The notes beneath the pieces were generated by a model that did not search any database, was not told the DNA's origin, and saw nothing but the letters and a program-made list of their open reading frames with translations. The translations under genes were made by a program, and so were the position numbers. Positions 8,884 to 18,032 of a stretch of DNA of 37,008 bases are shown piece after piece (the first letter of the stretch is position 1; the number at the start of each line of letters is the position of its first letter). This DNA comes from Rubripirellula obstinata (lineage in GTDB: Bacteria; Planctomycetota; Planctomycetia; Pirellulales; Pirellulaceae): contig NZ_LWSK01000057.1 in the NCBI RefSeq assembly GCF_001642955.1, positions 1 to 37,008 on the forward strand. Reading direction: 5' to 3'.

Positions 8884-9585
8884 ATGAGCACGACCGAAAC
8901 TCCCGACACACCACTCGAGAACACGAACACTTCGCTGATGCGAATGATTCTCTCGTTGCACGGAAACCAGCAGCAAGCGTTCTTCGCTGCGCTGACCGAA
9001 TGCAGCGACCAGCTTCGGACCAATTCTGAACGGCTGATGGCGATCATCGACGATCCTGAGTCCCTTCCTGGCGACAAGGGCCGCGCGTGGCACACCCTGT
9101 TGGATCAGTTTCGCTTGCTGCCGGATACCGAGGGCCGCTATGGCATGGACCTCGCTCAGTCTGAATCAAGTGCCGCGGAGAAATTTCCTGCGCTGCAAAC
9201 CGAAGTCGAAAAGATGGATTCGCAAGAAGCTCAGTTCGCTGACCGCTTGCGACAAATCATGAAGGATAAGCACATCACCCAAAAACAACTTGCCGAGCGA
9301 GTCGAATGTTCGCAACCGGCGATCTCTCAAATGCTTAACCGTAAGTGCCGTCCTCAACGATCGACGCTCGAAAAGATCGCGGTGGCGCTGCAGGTAGATA
9401 TCCGCGAGTTGTGGCCTGACATCGAAGTCGTTGACTACTTGGATTCGGTGGCTGCGTTTGAGCAGGATGGCCAAGAGATGAGTGAAGCGATGGCGAAGGC
9501 ACTTCGCGACGATTCGCAACCACGATCAACCATCGAGGGTAAACCGCTGCCATCGTGGAAGGAAAGAGTCCAATCGGATGAGTGA
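8884..9585 (+). CDS. XRE-family HTH protein with N-terminal extension
   Basis: A 233-residue protein with a helical N-terminal region of ~115 residues and no recognised domain. A clear Cro/C1-type HTH follows at about 117-175 (FADRLRQIMKDKHITQKQLAERV then QPAISQMLNRK). An acidic C-terminal tail ends the protein. Its last codons overlap the start of the GNAT gene by 8 bp, indicating translational coupling. An HTH protein coupled to a GNAT enzyme can be a toxin-antitoxin-like pair or a regulator with its modifying enzyme. The 237-bp gap upstream (8647-8883) holds the promoter; a TATACT element near 8774 is a possible -10 box. Confidence 0.75.
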   Translation: MSTTETPDTPLENTNTSLMRMILSLHGNQQQAFFAALTECSDQLRTNSERLMAIIDDPESLPGDKGRAWHTLLDQFRLLPDTEGRYGMDLAQSESSAAEKFPALQTEVEKMDSQEAQFADRLRQIMKDKHITQKQLAERVECSQPAISQMLNRKCRPQRSTLEKIAVALQVDIRELWPDIEVVDYLDSVAAFEQDGQEMSEAMAKALRDDSQPRSTIEGKPLPSWKERVQSDE

Positions 9586-10105
9586 GTTCCAACTCTATGC
9601 CGATGCATTCACCGAAGCCGACCGAGGTGACTTGGTCGGCTTTTCTTGTGGTGAATCGAAGTCCGGAAAATTCTGCACCGAGTGGATCATGGGCTCTGGA
9701 GCTTTCGACTCGATGAACCGAGGCTCATCGGTGTGGCTGTACCGAATCGAGACCGGCCAAGTCGTTGGCTACGGTTCCGTTGGCCTAGTCAATTGGCGTT
9801 GGCCGATGCCTGACGGAAAGTACACGCGATTGTTGTACATTCCCATGCTCGGAATCGACCAGAAATTCCAAGGCCAGCCTCCCGATCCCGATTGGCGTTA
9901 CTCTCGCCAGATCATGCAGCATCTCGTTACCAACGCGATCCGAATGAATGGTGAACGTAAAAAGCCGGCGGAGTACTTGTTGCTATTGGTCGACCCCACC
10001 AACGAAGCCGCGATAAGACTCTATCAACGTTTTGAATTCCAGTTGATTCCGGACGTGACTTATGGCGCAGGCTTGAGCGTTATGAAGCACCGATTGGCGA
10101 AATGA
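9578..10105 (+). CDS. GNAT-family N-acetyltransferase
   Basis: A ~175-residue GNAT-fold protein. Conserved features are the VGYGSVGLVNWRWP strand, the LLYIPMLGIDQKFQGQ segment (motif A region) and the C-terminal NEAAIRLYQRFEFQ motif B helix. The start is the ATG at 9578, which overlaps the upstream HTH gene by 8 bp; a longer upstream reading has no support. The substrate is unknown. The HTH-GNAT overlap suggests joint regulation, and a toxin role is only a possibility. Confidence 0.8.
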   Translation: MSEFQLYADAFTEADRGDLVGFSCGESKSGKFCTEWIMGSGAFDSMNRGSSVWLYRIETGQVVGYGSVGLVNWRWPMPDGKYTRLLYIPMLGIDQKFQGQPPDPDWRYSRQIMQHLVTNAIRMNGERKKPAEYLLLLVDPTNEAAIRLYQRFEFQLIPDVTYGAGLSVMKHRLAK

Positions 10106-10156
10106 TTTGCTCGAAATCCGAAAAAACAACGGCTACCAAGATAGTCACGCGCAAGA

Positions 10157-10822
10157 TCAATCAATCCCGATAATCTCGCGGCACTTCGGGTAGTTGGTGC
10201 AAGCCCAAAATCGCTTGCCCGCGTGTGCTCCCTTCGCTGCTTTGCGCCCGACCATTGCGGTGTGGCATTTTGGGCAGGAGGGGACGTTTGAATTCGTCGG
10301 CAATGGCGGTGCGACTGACATGTTGGATGCGGTGCCGGGTAGAACGCTCGCGATTTGCTGCCCAACTTCGGCGATTGAATAGGTGCGAGCGGCTTTGATG
10401 TGCAGGATGGCCAGGCCGGCGGCAGTGAGGGCTTGGTCGAGGAAGGCGTCGCGTTCTTGCCGGTCTTTGCGGTTGTGGCTGGCGTCGTCGAGTTCGATGG
10501 CAAGAACCGGCTGCATCGTGCTGGGTTCGCAAAGCAGGAAGTCAATGTGCTTGCTGCTGATCTTGTTTTCGTACGTGCGGCTGTCGTCTCGCCGCGGGAC
10601 GTACAACACGTCCCACAGTCGCACCTTGTTGTTGATCGAATAGGTTTCCCCGACCGCTTGCTCAAGGACGCGGTAGAACGCCAACTCGGCGGCCGACAGG
10701 AAGTTGTCGCGCTGACGGTACGGGAGATCGTTCCGGCCTTTTCCAGATCCGGCACCAGGACCGATGCCCAACAGTTTCAGAAAGAAACCGAGACAGCCAG
10801 TTCGTTCAGGTTTGTTGACCAC
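10157..10822 (-). CDS. DUF2726-domain protein with C-terminal topoisomerase-type zinc ribbon
   Basis: A ~221-residue protein. Residues ~40-165 match DUF2726, a PD-(D/E)XK-nuclease-like fold, with KHIDFLLCEP and PVLAIELDD as the likely catalytic strands. The C-terminus is a zinc ribbon of the topoisomerase I type (CPKCHTAMV ... FWACTNYPKC). This combination suggests a nucleic-acid-binding nuclease-like protein, though activity is unproven. It starts with GTG at 10822, overlapping the stop of the upstream exported-protein gene by one base, so the two form an operon. Confidence 0.75.
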   Translation of the reverse strand: MVNKPERTGCLGFFLKLLGIGPGAGSGKGRNDLPYRQRDNFLSAAELAFYRVLEQAVGETYSINNKVRLWDVLYVPRRDDSRTYENKISSKHIDFLLCEPSTMQPVLAIELDDASHNRKDRQERDAFLDQALTAAGLAILHIKAARTYSIAEVGQQIASVLPGTASNMSVAPPLPTNSNVPSCPKCHTAMVGRKAAKGAHAGKRFWACTNYPKCREIIGID

Positions 10823-11460
10823 TACTCAGCGTCCTGATCTGGATGCATTGAGAAAATCTCGTCGTCGCCGAGCGATACCGAGTAGTCTTCGGTGATGAAA
10901 GTTCCGATCGAAACGACCTGCTTATAATTCTCGCTTCGGATCCAAAATATGGACTGAGATTTTGGAGGCCGACCTACTGCGCCCCACTTCCCGTCTTGGA
11001 AGCAGAGCGTTCCGCGGAACACGAGAGGTTTCCGTGTCTGCAACGCACCGGCCTCTTCTCGCGACGCTGGGATCGCTAATGGCTGCGTTGTCGTGATATT
11101 GAAAGGCAATCTGGAAGATGGCTTGTACTTGCGAATCGGCGACCGAGTCTTAATCGTCGCTAAATCGTTCCGCCAATCGACTGATTCGAATCTCGCGTCA
11201 TATTGCAGGATGACGCCATCAAATTTGGCATGGATTTCCTCTCGCAACTTCTTGAGCGAGTCTTCTTGTTCCAACTTTGTATTTCCAACAGGGACGCGTC
11301 GAGCAAGTAACTGCATCTCTTTGAAAAACAGCTCGACAGGCATCACCACCGGATCGGCGGATGCGGAGGGCTCATCCGCCCTCGCGGTGTTACCGCCAAG
11401 CAACAGCCCAAAAATGACGTAAACAATCGCCAAAACGACCCCAAGATTTCCCATGCTCAC
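10822..11460 (-). CDS. Hypothetical exported protein
   Basis: A ~212-residue protein. An N-terminal hydrophobic segment (VVLAIVYVIFGLLLGG) is followed by small residues and an ARADEPSA-like signal-peptidase site, so it is probably exported or membrane-anchored. No domain is recognised in the mature part. The GTG at 11460 has an AGGGG Shine-Dalgarno-like sequence 6 nt upstream and is preferred; an ATG two codons later (11454) is an alternative. It is translationally coupled to the DUF2726 gene downstream. Confidence 0.6.
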   Translation of the reverse strand: MSMGNLGVVLAIVYVIFGLLLGGNTARADEPSASADPVVMPVELFFKEMQLLARRVPVGNTKLEQEDSLKKLREEIHAKFDGVILQYDARFESVDWRNDLATIKTRSPIRKYKPSSRLPFNITTTQPLAIPASREEAGALQTRKPLVFRGTLCFQDGKWGAVGRPPKSQSIFWIRSENYKQVVSIGTFITEDYSVSLGDDEIFSMHPDQDAE

Positions 11461-11624
11461 GCTTTGCCCCTACCGAACGGAAAGTTAGTTTTCTTTGCTT
11501 CAGCCATGTTTTACCAGAACAGGCATACGCGCTAAATCGGGTAGCTTGATGAACCTCTGCATGCGAGCCGCTGTCTGCCGTTGTGTGACTATTCATCGGC
11601 ACCATCAATGATCATGACTATCTA

Positions 11625-12638
11625 ATGCGAAAACTGGCAACGATACGTACCGTCCATGAGACACGACCCATTGACGGGGCGGACTTGATTGAGTTGGCCG
11701 TTGTCGATGGCTGGAAGTGCGTGACGAAGAAGGGGGAATTCGCGGCCGGGGATGCGGTGATCTATTGCGAGATTGATTCGTTCTTGCCGGTTCGGGAGGA
11801 GTTTGAGTTTCTGCGTAAGTCGTCGCTGAAGGTGATGGATGACCGAGAAGGGTTTCGGTTGCGGACGGTGAAGCTGCGGGGGCAGATTTCGCAGGGCTTG
11901 CTGTTGGATCCGAAGATTCTTGGGCGCGAGTTCTCGGTGGGCGAGGATGTGACCGAAGAACTGGGCATCGTGAAGTACGAGCCGCCGATCCCGGCTTGCT
12001 TGGGTGGCGATGTCGTGGGCGGGTTCCCGGCGTTCATTGCGAAGACGGATGAGGAGCGGATTCAAAACCTGGCCGGCGATTTTGATTCGTTTCGTGGGCT
12101 ACTGTTCTACGTGTCGGAGAAGGTTGACGGGACTTCGTTCACGGCGTTTCTTCTCTTTAACGATGAAATCGGGGACCAGTTTGGTGTGTGTGGTCGGAAT
12201 TGGCAGTTGGCCGAGGACGAGTCGAACAGTCACTGGCGAGTCGTTCGGGAACTGAACCTACGCGAACGGATGGGAACATTGGGCCGGTCGCTGGCGATTC
12301 AGGGTGAATTGGTCGGGCCGGGGATTCAGAAGAACCGCTATGCATTGAAAGCTCCGACCGTGTTGGTCTTCAACGTCTTCGATATCGCCGCGTCTGCTTA
12401 CGTTGACAAGGCGGAGATGGAAGCGATTTGCCGTGAGCTTGATTTGTCGATCGTTCCGCCGCTGGGTGAGATGAACGTGCCTGACGACATGGATGCGATC
12501 TTGGCATTGGCCGAGGGCAAAAGCGTTTTGAATCCGAAGACGCAGCGTGAGGGACTGGTCTGGGTTCGCGGCTCGGGGGATGATCGCGTTTCCTTCAAGA
12601 CGATTTCCAACAAGTTCCTCGCCAAGCATGGCGACTGA
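11625..12638 (+). CDS. RNA ligase of the DraRnl (Rnl5) family
   Basis: A 337-residue protein close in length and layout to Deinococcus radiodurans RNA ligase (Rnl5). It has an N-terminal OB-fold region (about residues 1-120) and a C-terminal nucleotidyltransferase domain. The adenylation motif I is EKVDGTSF with K166 as the predicted AMP-accepting lysine. Motif III-like GELVGPG lies at 228-234, motif IV at REGLVWV (E309) and motif V at SFKTISNKF (K325). All key residues are present, so the enzyme should be active. The family seals 3'-OH/5'-phosphate nicks in RNA-containing duplexes. A metallophosphoesterase gene follows on the same strand after a REPIN, and Ro60, Y RNAs and tRNAs lie a few kb away, which suggests an RNA-repair setting. 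Confidence 0.9.
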   Translation: MRKLATIRTVHETRPIDGADLIELAVVDGWKCVTKKGEFAAGDAVIYCEIDSFLPVREEFEFLRKSSLKVMDDREGFRLRTVKLRGQISQGLLLDPKILGREFSVGEDVTEELGIVKYEPPIPACLGGDVVGGFPAFIAKTDEERIQNLAGDFDSFRGLLFYVSEKVDGTSFTAFLLFNDEIGDQFGVCGRNWQLAEDESNSHWRVVRELNLRERMGTLGRSLAIQGELVGPGIQKNRYALKAPTVLVFNVFDIAASAYVDKAEMEAICRELDLSIVPPLGEMNVPDDMDAILALAEGKSVLNPKTQREGLVWVRGSGDDRVSFKTISNKFLAKHGD

Positions 12639-12643
12639 CGAAC

Positions 12644-12734
12644 GTAGTGGATCTTGTTAAAGATCCGAGCTGACTGACGTAGTGGATCTTGTTAAAGATC
12701 CCAGCACGCGAGGATCTTTAACAAGATCCACTAC
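12644..12734. repeat. Palindromic repeat family A (REPIN-like), one single arm plus one hairpin pair
   Basis: The unit is GTAGT followed by GGATCTTGTTAAAGATCC. A single unit lies at 12644-12666. A second unit at 12679-12701 and its exact inverse at 12712-12734 give 23-bp arms around a 10-nt spacer. The same unit recurs at 17646-17702 and 28920-28979. Each arm is itself a small hairpin (GGATCTT/AAGATCC). It lies between the ligase and phosphoesterase genes and may stabilise or terminate mRNA. Confidence 0.9.
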
Positions 12735-12770
12735 GAATGCTTCGCCCATTGATCTCGCATGGTTTAACTC

Positions 12771-13466
12771 ATGAAAATCTGGTTCATTTCAGACACTCAC
12801 ACTCGGCACGCGGAGCTGACGGTTCCGCGTGCTGATGTGGTGATTCATTGCGGGGATGAGGCGAACGTGCGTAAGCCTTGGATGAATCAGTTGCAGTCGA
12901 AAGCGTTCTTCGATTGGTTTGTGAACTTGGACATCGAAACGAAGATCTTCGTTCCCGGCAACCATTCGACGGCGATCGCGGAGGGAATGATCACGCCGGC
13001 TCATTTTCCGTCGGTTCGGTTTTTGATTCACGAGTCGATGGAACTCGGTGGGCTGCGTGTTTTTGGTTCGCCGTACACGCCTGCGTTCTTTGACTGGGCG
13101 TACATGAAAGACCGGGAAGAGCTGGATCAGTACTGGGCCGAGATCCCCGACGATACCGACTTGTTGATTACGCACGGTCCGCCCAAGGGCGTTCGCGACG
13201 TGACGCGGCACTGGCGAACGAAGGAGCCGATTCATGTGGGTTCAATGAAACTGACGCGCCACGTGACCGAGCGGATTCGGCCTCGGATTCACGCGTTCGG
13301 GCACATTCACGATGAAGCGGGAATCGAGAATTTTGGTATCGAAACTCGTGAGGGGATTCAGTTCATCAACGCTTCGTGCTGCGACCTGAAGGGCAACTTG
13401 GTCAATCACGGTTTGGTCGTGGATGTTGAATCAGGAGAGCAAGGCGATGAACCGAGGGAACACTAA
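12771..13466 (+). CDS. Calcineurin-like metallophosphoesterase
   Basis: A 231-residue protein with the metallophosphoesterase metal-binding set: SDTH (residues 7-10), HCGDE (26-30), PGNHS (62-66), a THGPPKG motif and GHIHDEAG near the C-terminus. It is a single-domain hydrolase of the small cytosolic type that includes phosphodiesterases and 2',3'-cyclic phosphodiesterases; the substrate cannot be read from sequence. Its position directly after the RNA ligase suggests an RNA-end-healing role, but this is inferred from context. The C-terminal residues (REH) are encoded by the start of a repeat that also ends two other genes in the window. Confidence 0.85.
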   Translation: MKIWFISDTHTRHAELTVPRADVVIHCGDEANVRKPWMNQLQSKAFFDWFVNLDIETKIFVPGNHSTAIAEGMITPAHFPSVRFLIHESMELGGLRVFGSPYTPAFFDWAYMKDREELDQYWAEIPDDTDLLITHGPPKGVRDVTRHWRTKEPIHVGSMKLTRHVTERIRPRIHAFGHIHDEAGIENFGIETREGIQFINASCCDLKGNLVNHGLVVDVESGEQGDEPREH

Positions 13467-13486
13467 TCGACGCTGATCTAATTTGA
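13457..13486. repeat. Repeat family B left arm (GGAACACTAATC)
   Basis: GGAACACTAATC followed by CGCTGATC lies over the stop codon of the phosphoesterase gene. Similar sequence occurs over the stop codons at 13975 and 29877. Only the left half is recognisable here. Confidence 0.55.
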
Positions 13487-13549
13487 CCGACAACCGGCTT
13501 TTCGCTCGACTGTTATCCGCTAAAATGTCGCGAACTTTAGGATTGCCCA

Positions 13550-13984
13550 ATGAATGATTTTGATGAGTTTGCACACTTTTTCCGCAAACCTAAGTATCCC
13601 GTGATTGTTGATATTGAAGGAGTGCTTGTCGCTGCAAAATCGGTGCGGCCACTCTGCACAAAACTACTGCGACTCGACCTTGTCGAAAAACAGTCTTACG
13701 ACGCCATCGACAAAACTGGCGAGTCCTGGACCCTGGTTGTGATGCGAGGCAATGCCGTGCTCTCGCCGATCAACTTTAAGAAACAACCAACCAAACTTGA
13801 GCTAATTCGCTGGTTCAACAACCGTAAGAACAAAACCGCTGACGAAGTTGAATACTCAGAGAAGTCGCTTTCATCCAAAAAACGCGATCGGATTATCGCT
13901 GAAATTGCGGATCGACTTCTAGATGCAGAGAAGCGAAACGCATCAAGTGGAGCTAAAGCAATAGGCAACGAGGGGGAACACTAA
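13550..13984 (+). CDS. Hypothetical protein
   Basis: A 144-residue protein, not recognised. It has a mixed alpha/beta N-terminal half (PVIVDIEGVLVAAKSV and GESWTLVVMRGNAVL) and a lysine/arginine-rich helical C-terminal half with SSKKRDRIIAEIADRLLDAEKR. No catalytic motif or transmembrane segment is seen. It is co-oriented with the ligase and phosphoesterase genes but separated from them by ~80 bp. Its last residues (GEH) are encoded by the left arm of repeat family B. Confidence 0.55.
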   Translation: MNDFDEFAHFFRKPKYPVIVDIEGVLVAAKSVRPLCTKLLRLDLVEKQSYDAIDKTGESWTLVVMRGNAVLSPINFKKQPTKLELIRWFNNRKNKTADEVEYSEKSLSSKKRDRIIAEIADRLLDAEKRNASSGAKAIGNEGEH

Positions 13985-14055
13985 TCTTCGCTAATCGCCA
14001 CTAATCAAATCAAAACCGCACTGCAATTAGTGAGGATTAGCGCCAATTAGTTTTC
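13975..14055. repeat. Repeat family B, palindromic copy
   Basis: The left side GGAACACTAATC with CGCTAATCGCCACTAATC is answered by AATTAGTGAGGATTAGCGCC on the right, an imperfect inverted repeat of about 80 nt. It overlaps the stop codon of the hypothetical gene, and a related copy overlaps the DUF6653 gene end at 29877. Confidence 0.6.
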
Positions 14056-14089
14056 TCAATCCGTATTCATCGAGCCAGACGACGTGAAG

Positions 14090-14341
14090 TCATTTTTCGT
14101 CGGGCGAGGTCGCATTGCGAACGAGTTCGCGAAACGTCGGACGCAGCGATTTGTGCAGGAATCGCGCGAACGAACCATCTAAATTGCGGACGACGATTAG
14201 TTCAACTACATCTGCGAAGTCTTTGTGCGTTCGACGCAAATTGCTCATGCCGCAGGCGATCTTCATTTCAATCAGTCGCGACAACCGGACGACCGACAAG
14301 CCTTCGATCTGTTCCACGTTCAGGTCACCGATCGGCTCCAC
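14090..14341 (-). CDS. Nucleotidyltransferase-like protein, C-terminal fragment (frameshifted)
   Basis: An 83-residue fragment continuing the upstream nucleotidyltransferase-like protein in another frame. It contains LSVVRLSRLIEMKIACG, then TKDFADVVELIVV-like helices, typical of the C-terminal part of minimal nucleotidyltransferase-fold (DUF6036-like) proteins, where a lysine follows the GLPVL/SLxxLIE element. The apparent GTG start at 14341 lies in the frame junction and is probably not a genuine start. The product is likely non-functional alone. Confidence 0.6.
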   Translation of the reverse strand: MEPIGDLNVEQIEGLSVVRLSRLIEMKIACGMSNLRRTHKDFADVVELIVVRNLDGSFARFLHKSLRPTFRELVRNATSPDEK

Positions 14342-14817
14342 ACCGAAACCTCGGTTCCCTTTCCGGCTTTCTGAACGGCAACCAAGAATTGGATGATGAT
14401 TCCGTCAGCCGTTTGGAACTCGGCTTGATCTGGATCCCACTTGAACCCAGCATCCGTAAGGACTCGGCGCACCGCGTCACTATCTTCGCTTCGGATGACG
14501 AGATCCAAGCCAGTCGTGTTTCGTTGGTATCTGTGCAAGCACACAGCAACACCGACGCAGACGTAGTAAGCGATGCCGGCGTCACTTAGAAGCTCATGGC
14601 AGCGAGCGGCAACATCCCAGAGCGATTCGTTGCCGAGCATTGTGTAGACCTTTTGAGCAGTGATTGTTCCGACGTTCGCTTTGTCGGCAAGTTCATCGAC
14701 GCGGGCCTGCAACTTTGCATCGGCACGAAGGTCGATGATCCGGCGAGCCACGTCGGGTGTCAAGCATTCCCCAAGAGGATCAATGAGTTGTTCGACGGTG
14801 ATGGTTTCTGTTGCCAT
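14320..14817 (-). CDS. Nucleotidyltransferase-like protein with antitoxin-like N-terminus (frameshifted N-terminal part)
   Basis: A 165-residue reading. Residues 1-~58 (CLTPDVARRIIDLRADAKLQARVDELADKANVG, shown here as a domain description) resemble stand-alone antitoxin-like small proteins common in planctomycetes. The remainder (LLSDAGIAYYVCVGVAV ... TTGLDLVIRSED) is a minimal nucleotidyltransferase fold. The canonical GGxA and DxD motifs are altered: VGVAV and LDL replace them, so catalysis is doubtful. The frame breaks near 14330 and the C-terminal part continues in the 14090-14341 frame, implying a one-base indel. Confidence 0.6.
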   Translation of the reverse strand: MATETITVEQLIDPLGECLTPDVARRIIDLRADAKLQARVDELADKANVGTITAQKVYTMLGNESLWDVAARCHELLSDAGIAYYVCVGVAVCLHRYQRNTTGLDLVIRSEDSDAVRRVLTDAGFKWDPDQAEFQTADGIIIQFLVAVQKAGKGTEVSVWSRSVT

Positions 14818-14890
14818 GGTCCCATTCTATTCGGCAACGGTTTGCCGGGCAGCGCAGATTCGAGTGGGGAGTTGCGGTTCGCTCGGGCGG

Positions 14891-15388
14891 CTACAGCTTT
14901 TCCGCGATCGACATCGACATAAAAAGTCGTGATGGAAGGTTGGGAAGGGTTTTGAAGCCGTACTTCTCATAGAAGCTTTGAGCAGCGAGATCTTTGGCGT
15001 CAACGACGATCAGAGTCGCCGCAATCTGCGTCGATGCTGCGACGCAGCGTGCCAAGGCATCCGCCAACAGTAGACTTCCAAGCCCCGGAAAGTCATCATC
15101 CCTTGCCAGTCGACCGATCAAGATGCCGGGGACTTGAGGATAACGAGGTAATCGTTTCTTCAATTCGTCAGGCAAGCCGGTCAACTCGACGGAGGTTGAG
15201 CAGAGCGTATAGAAACCCGCAATCCGTTCAGGTTCCGCTTGAGGGCACATGACGAAAACAGCAGCCACCTTTCGCTTCACATCCTGGTTGGCTGATCTGG
15301 CTAGGTAAGCGTTCAGGGCCGAAACGCCGCAATCGAATCGCTTTCGGTCATGCGTTTTGGATAATGCCTCGCAAAGGAAGCCATTCAT
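14891..15388 (-). CDS. TacT-like GNAT toxin
   Basis: A 165-residue GNAT protein of the DUF1778-associated toxin family. It has the family opening LSKTHDRKRFDCGVSALNAYL, acetyl-CoA-binding PGILIGRLARDDDFPGLGSLLL, and the C-terminal AAQSFYEKYGF motif. Known members (TacT, AtaT) acetylate the amino group of aminoacyl-tRNAs and block translation. The ATG overlaps the antitoxin stop codon (ATGA), a classical coupled toxin-antitoxin arrangement. The sequence looks complete. Its tRNA target cannot be predicted, but a tRNA array lies 3 kb away. Confidence 0.9.
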   Translation of the reverse strand: MNGFLCEALSKTHDRKRFDCGVSALNAYLARSANQDVKRKVAAVFVMCPQAEPERIAGFYTLCSTSVELTGLPDELKKRLPRYPQVPGILIGRLARDDDFPGLGSLLLADALARCVAASTQIAATLIVVDAKDLAAQSFYEKYGFKTLPNLPSRLFMSMSIAEKL

Positions 15389-15669
15389 CGGCTGGTGACT
15401 TCTTTGCGGTGCCGATCGGCCGCGTTTCGCAAACGCTTGTTCGGTCGGCCCGTCGCCAGCAACACGTCGACCAACGCGCGGCTCTGGGTGCGGTTGAGTT
15501 TGAGTTGCTCGTGTTCTTCGATCACTGCCTTGGCAGCTTGCTCGGCATTAGCGATCACGAACTCTGAGACGCTGCATCCCTGGTAGGCCGCGGCGCGTTC
15601 GATCAATTGCTTCTTTTCAGTTGACACACGCGTTTCAATCCGAGCCATCTTTGTTTCGCCGACCGGCAT
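15385..15669 (-). CDS. DUF1778 antitoxin (TacA-like, ribbon-helix-helix)
   Basis: An ~87-94-residue protein with the DUF1778 signature RIETRVSTEKKQLIERAAAYQGCSVSEFVIANAEQ (summarised). The N-terminal RHH strand-helix-helix binds DNA and the C-terminal tail (LNRTQSRALVDVLLATGRPN) wraps the toxin. Start candidates are the ATG at 15669 (MPVGETK) and at 15648 (MARIE); both encode the full RHH. A near-perfect inverted repeat 32 bp upstream of the first is the likely autoregulatory operator. Confidence 0.88.
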   Translation of the reverse strand: MPVGETKMARIETRVSTEKKQLIERAAAYQGCSVSEFVIANAEQAAKAVIEEHEQLKLNRTQSRALVDVLLATGRPNKRLRNAADRHRKEVTSR

Positions 15670-15700
15670 GACTTTTCTCCGAAGTAAGGAATGCACTCAT

Positions 15701-15721
15701 TGTACGGAAGATGTCCGTACA
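15701..15721. promoter_or_regulatory. Probable operator of the DUF1778-GNAT pair
   Basis: TGTACGGA (15701-15708) and TCCGTACA (15714-15721) form a perfect 8-bp inverted repeat with a 5-nt spacer, directly upstream of the antitoxin gene. RHH antitoxins typically bind such palindromes to repress their own operon. Confidence 0.7.
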
Positions 15722-15803
15722 TAGCAAGTTAGTTCTCTCGGTCCGTCCCGAATGCTTGACGGCAATGGGTTGTCATCAAGCCGGGGCTGATTCGATCCAG
15801 AAA

Positions 15804-15846
15804 CAAAAAAACGCCCGCGGGGGATTGCTCCTCCGCGGGCGTTTCG
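15804..15846 (-). terminator. Rho-independent terminator of the ro60 transcript
   Basis: AACGCCCGCGG (15810-15820) pairs with CCGCGGGCGTT (15833-15843) as an 11-bp GC-rich stem around a 12-nt loop. On the minus strand the stem is followed by a run of T residues (plus-strand A run at 15804-15811), as expected of a terminator 57 bp past the ro60 stop codon. Confidence 0.9.
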
Positions 15847-15902
15847 GTTGTGGCGTAAGCTTCTAGCTTGCGATTGATGGCAAGCAGGATGCTTACCCCA
15901 CG

Positions 15903-17630
<1,728 letters not shown>

Positions 17631-17645
17631 CTTCGGCTCCTTCAT

Positions 17646-17702
17646 GTAGTGGATGTTGCTCAACATCCGGGCATCCGCGGGATCTTTAACAAGATCCACT
17701 AC
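17646..17702. repeat. Palindromic repeat family A, degenerate copy upstream of ro60
   Basis: The right arm is the family A consensus (GGATCTTTAACAAGATCC then ACTAC). The left arm reads GGATGTTGCTCAACATCC, changed on both sides so that the small hairpin inside the arm stays paired while the long-range arm pairing is weakened. It lies between Y RNA 1 and the ro60 start codon. Confidence 0.8.
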
Positions 17703-17710
17703 GGAGAATC

Positions 17711-17842
17711 TAAAACGCACTCGACGAATGGATGGACAGAGATCCCGCAGGCTTGTTGCCAAGCGAGCGGGGCGGGACTTGAACCCGCTAGATCTTTCGA
17801 TCGTTTGCCATGTACTCCGTGCCGGCAGTCGAGTGTGTGCGG
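17711..17842 (-). ncRNA. Y RNA-like RNA 1 (ro60-proximal; T-arm present, D-arm lacking)
   Basis: The 5' strand CACTCGAC (plus 17828-17835) pairs perfectly with 3' strand GTCGAGTG (plus 17718-17725), followed by CGTTTT. Inside are the conserved TGCC and TTC internal-loop bases and a second stem with one bulged base (GGCACGGAG with CTCTGTCC). The module has a T-arm (GCGGG TTCAAGT CCCGC) and a closed stem CCCGC/GCGGG capped by a loop with its own CTTG/CAAG hairpin. No D-arm like those of copies 2 and 3 is seen. The architecture matches bacterial Y RNAs (YrlA type): a terminal Ro-binding stem plus a tRNA-mimicking module. Confidence 0.78.
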
Positions 17843-17863
17843 GTGGCAGTGATGCACCTGATG

Positions 17864-18029
17864 AAAAGAAAAACGCGATCGACGAAGTGGTGACCAGAGG
17901 TTATTACGGCGCTCTACCACTGAGCTACGCCCCTGCGAGTTTGACAAGCAGCCCGCGGCGGTGGGACTCGAACCCACGACATCCGGCTCCTGAAGCATGT
18001 ACTCCGAATCGGCAGTCGATCGTGTGCGC
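17864..18029 (-). ncRNA. Y RNA-like RNA 2 (full tRNA-like module)
   Basis: The terminal stem is CGATCGAC (plus 18015-18022) with GTCGATCG (plus 17876-17883), followed by CGTTTTTC. The second stem GATTCGGAG/CTCTGGTC has one bulge. The tRNA-like module contains a T-arm (GTGGG TTCGAGT CCCAC), a loop-closed acceptor-like stem (CGCC/GGCG) and a D-arm (GCTC AGTGGTA GAGC). T-arm precedes D-arm, so the tRNA mimic is in YrlA order with its acceptor end capped. It begins 4 nt past the stop codon of the 18033-18404 gene and was probably processed from a shared transcript. Confidence 0.82.
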
Positions 18030-18032
18030 TTT

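Noticed and set aside
17631-17762. A 44-residue N-terminal extension of Ro60 starting at 17762.
   Set aside because: It translates the palindromic repeat and lacks a Shine-Dalgarno; the ATG at 17630 has AAGGAG at the correct distance and begins at the conserved N-terminus.
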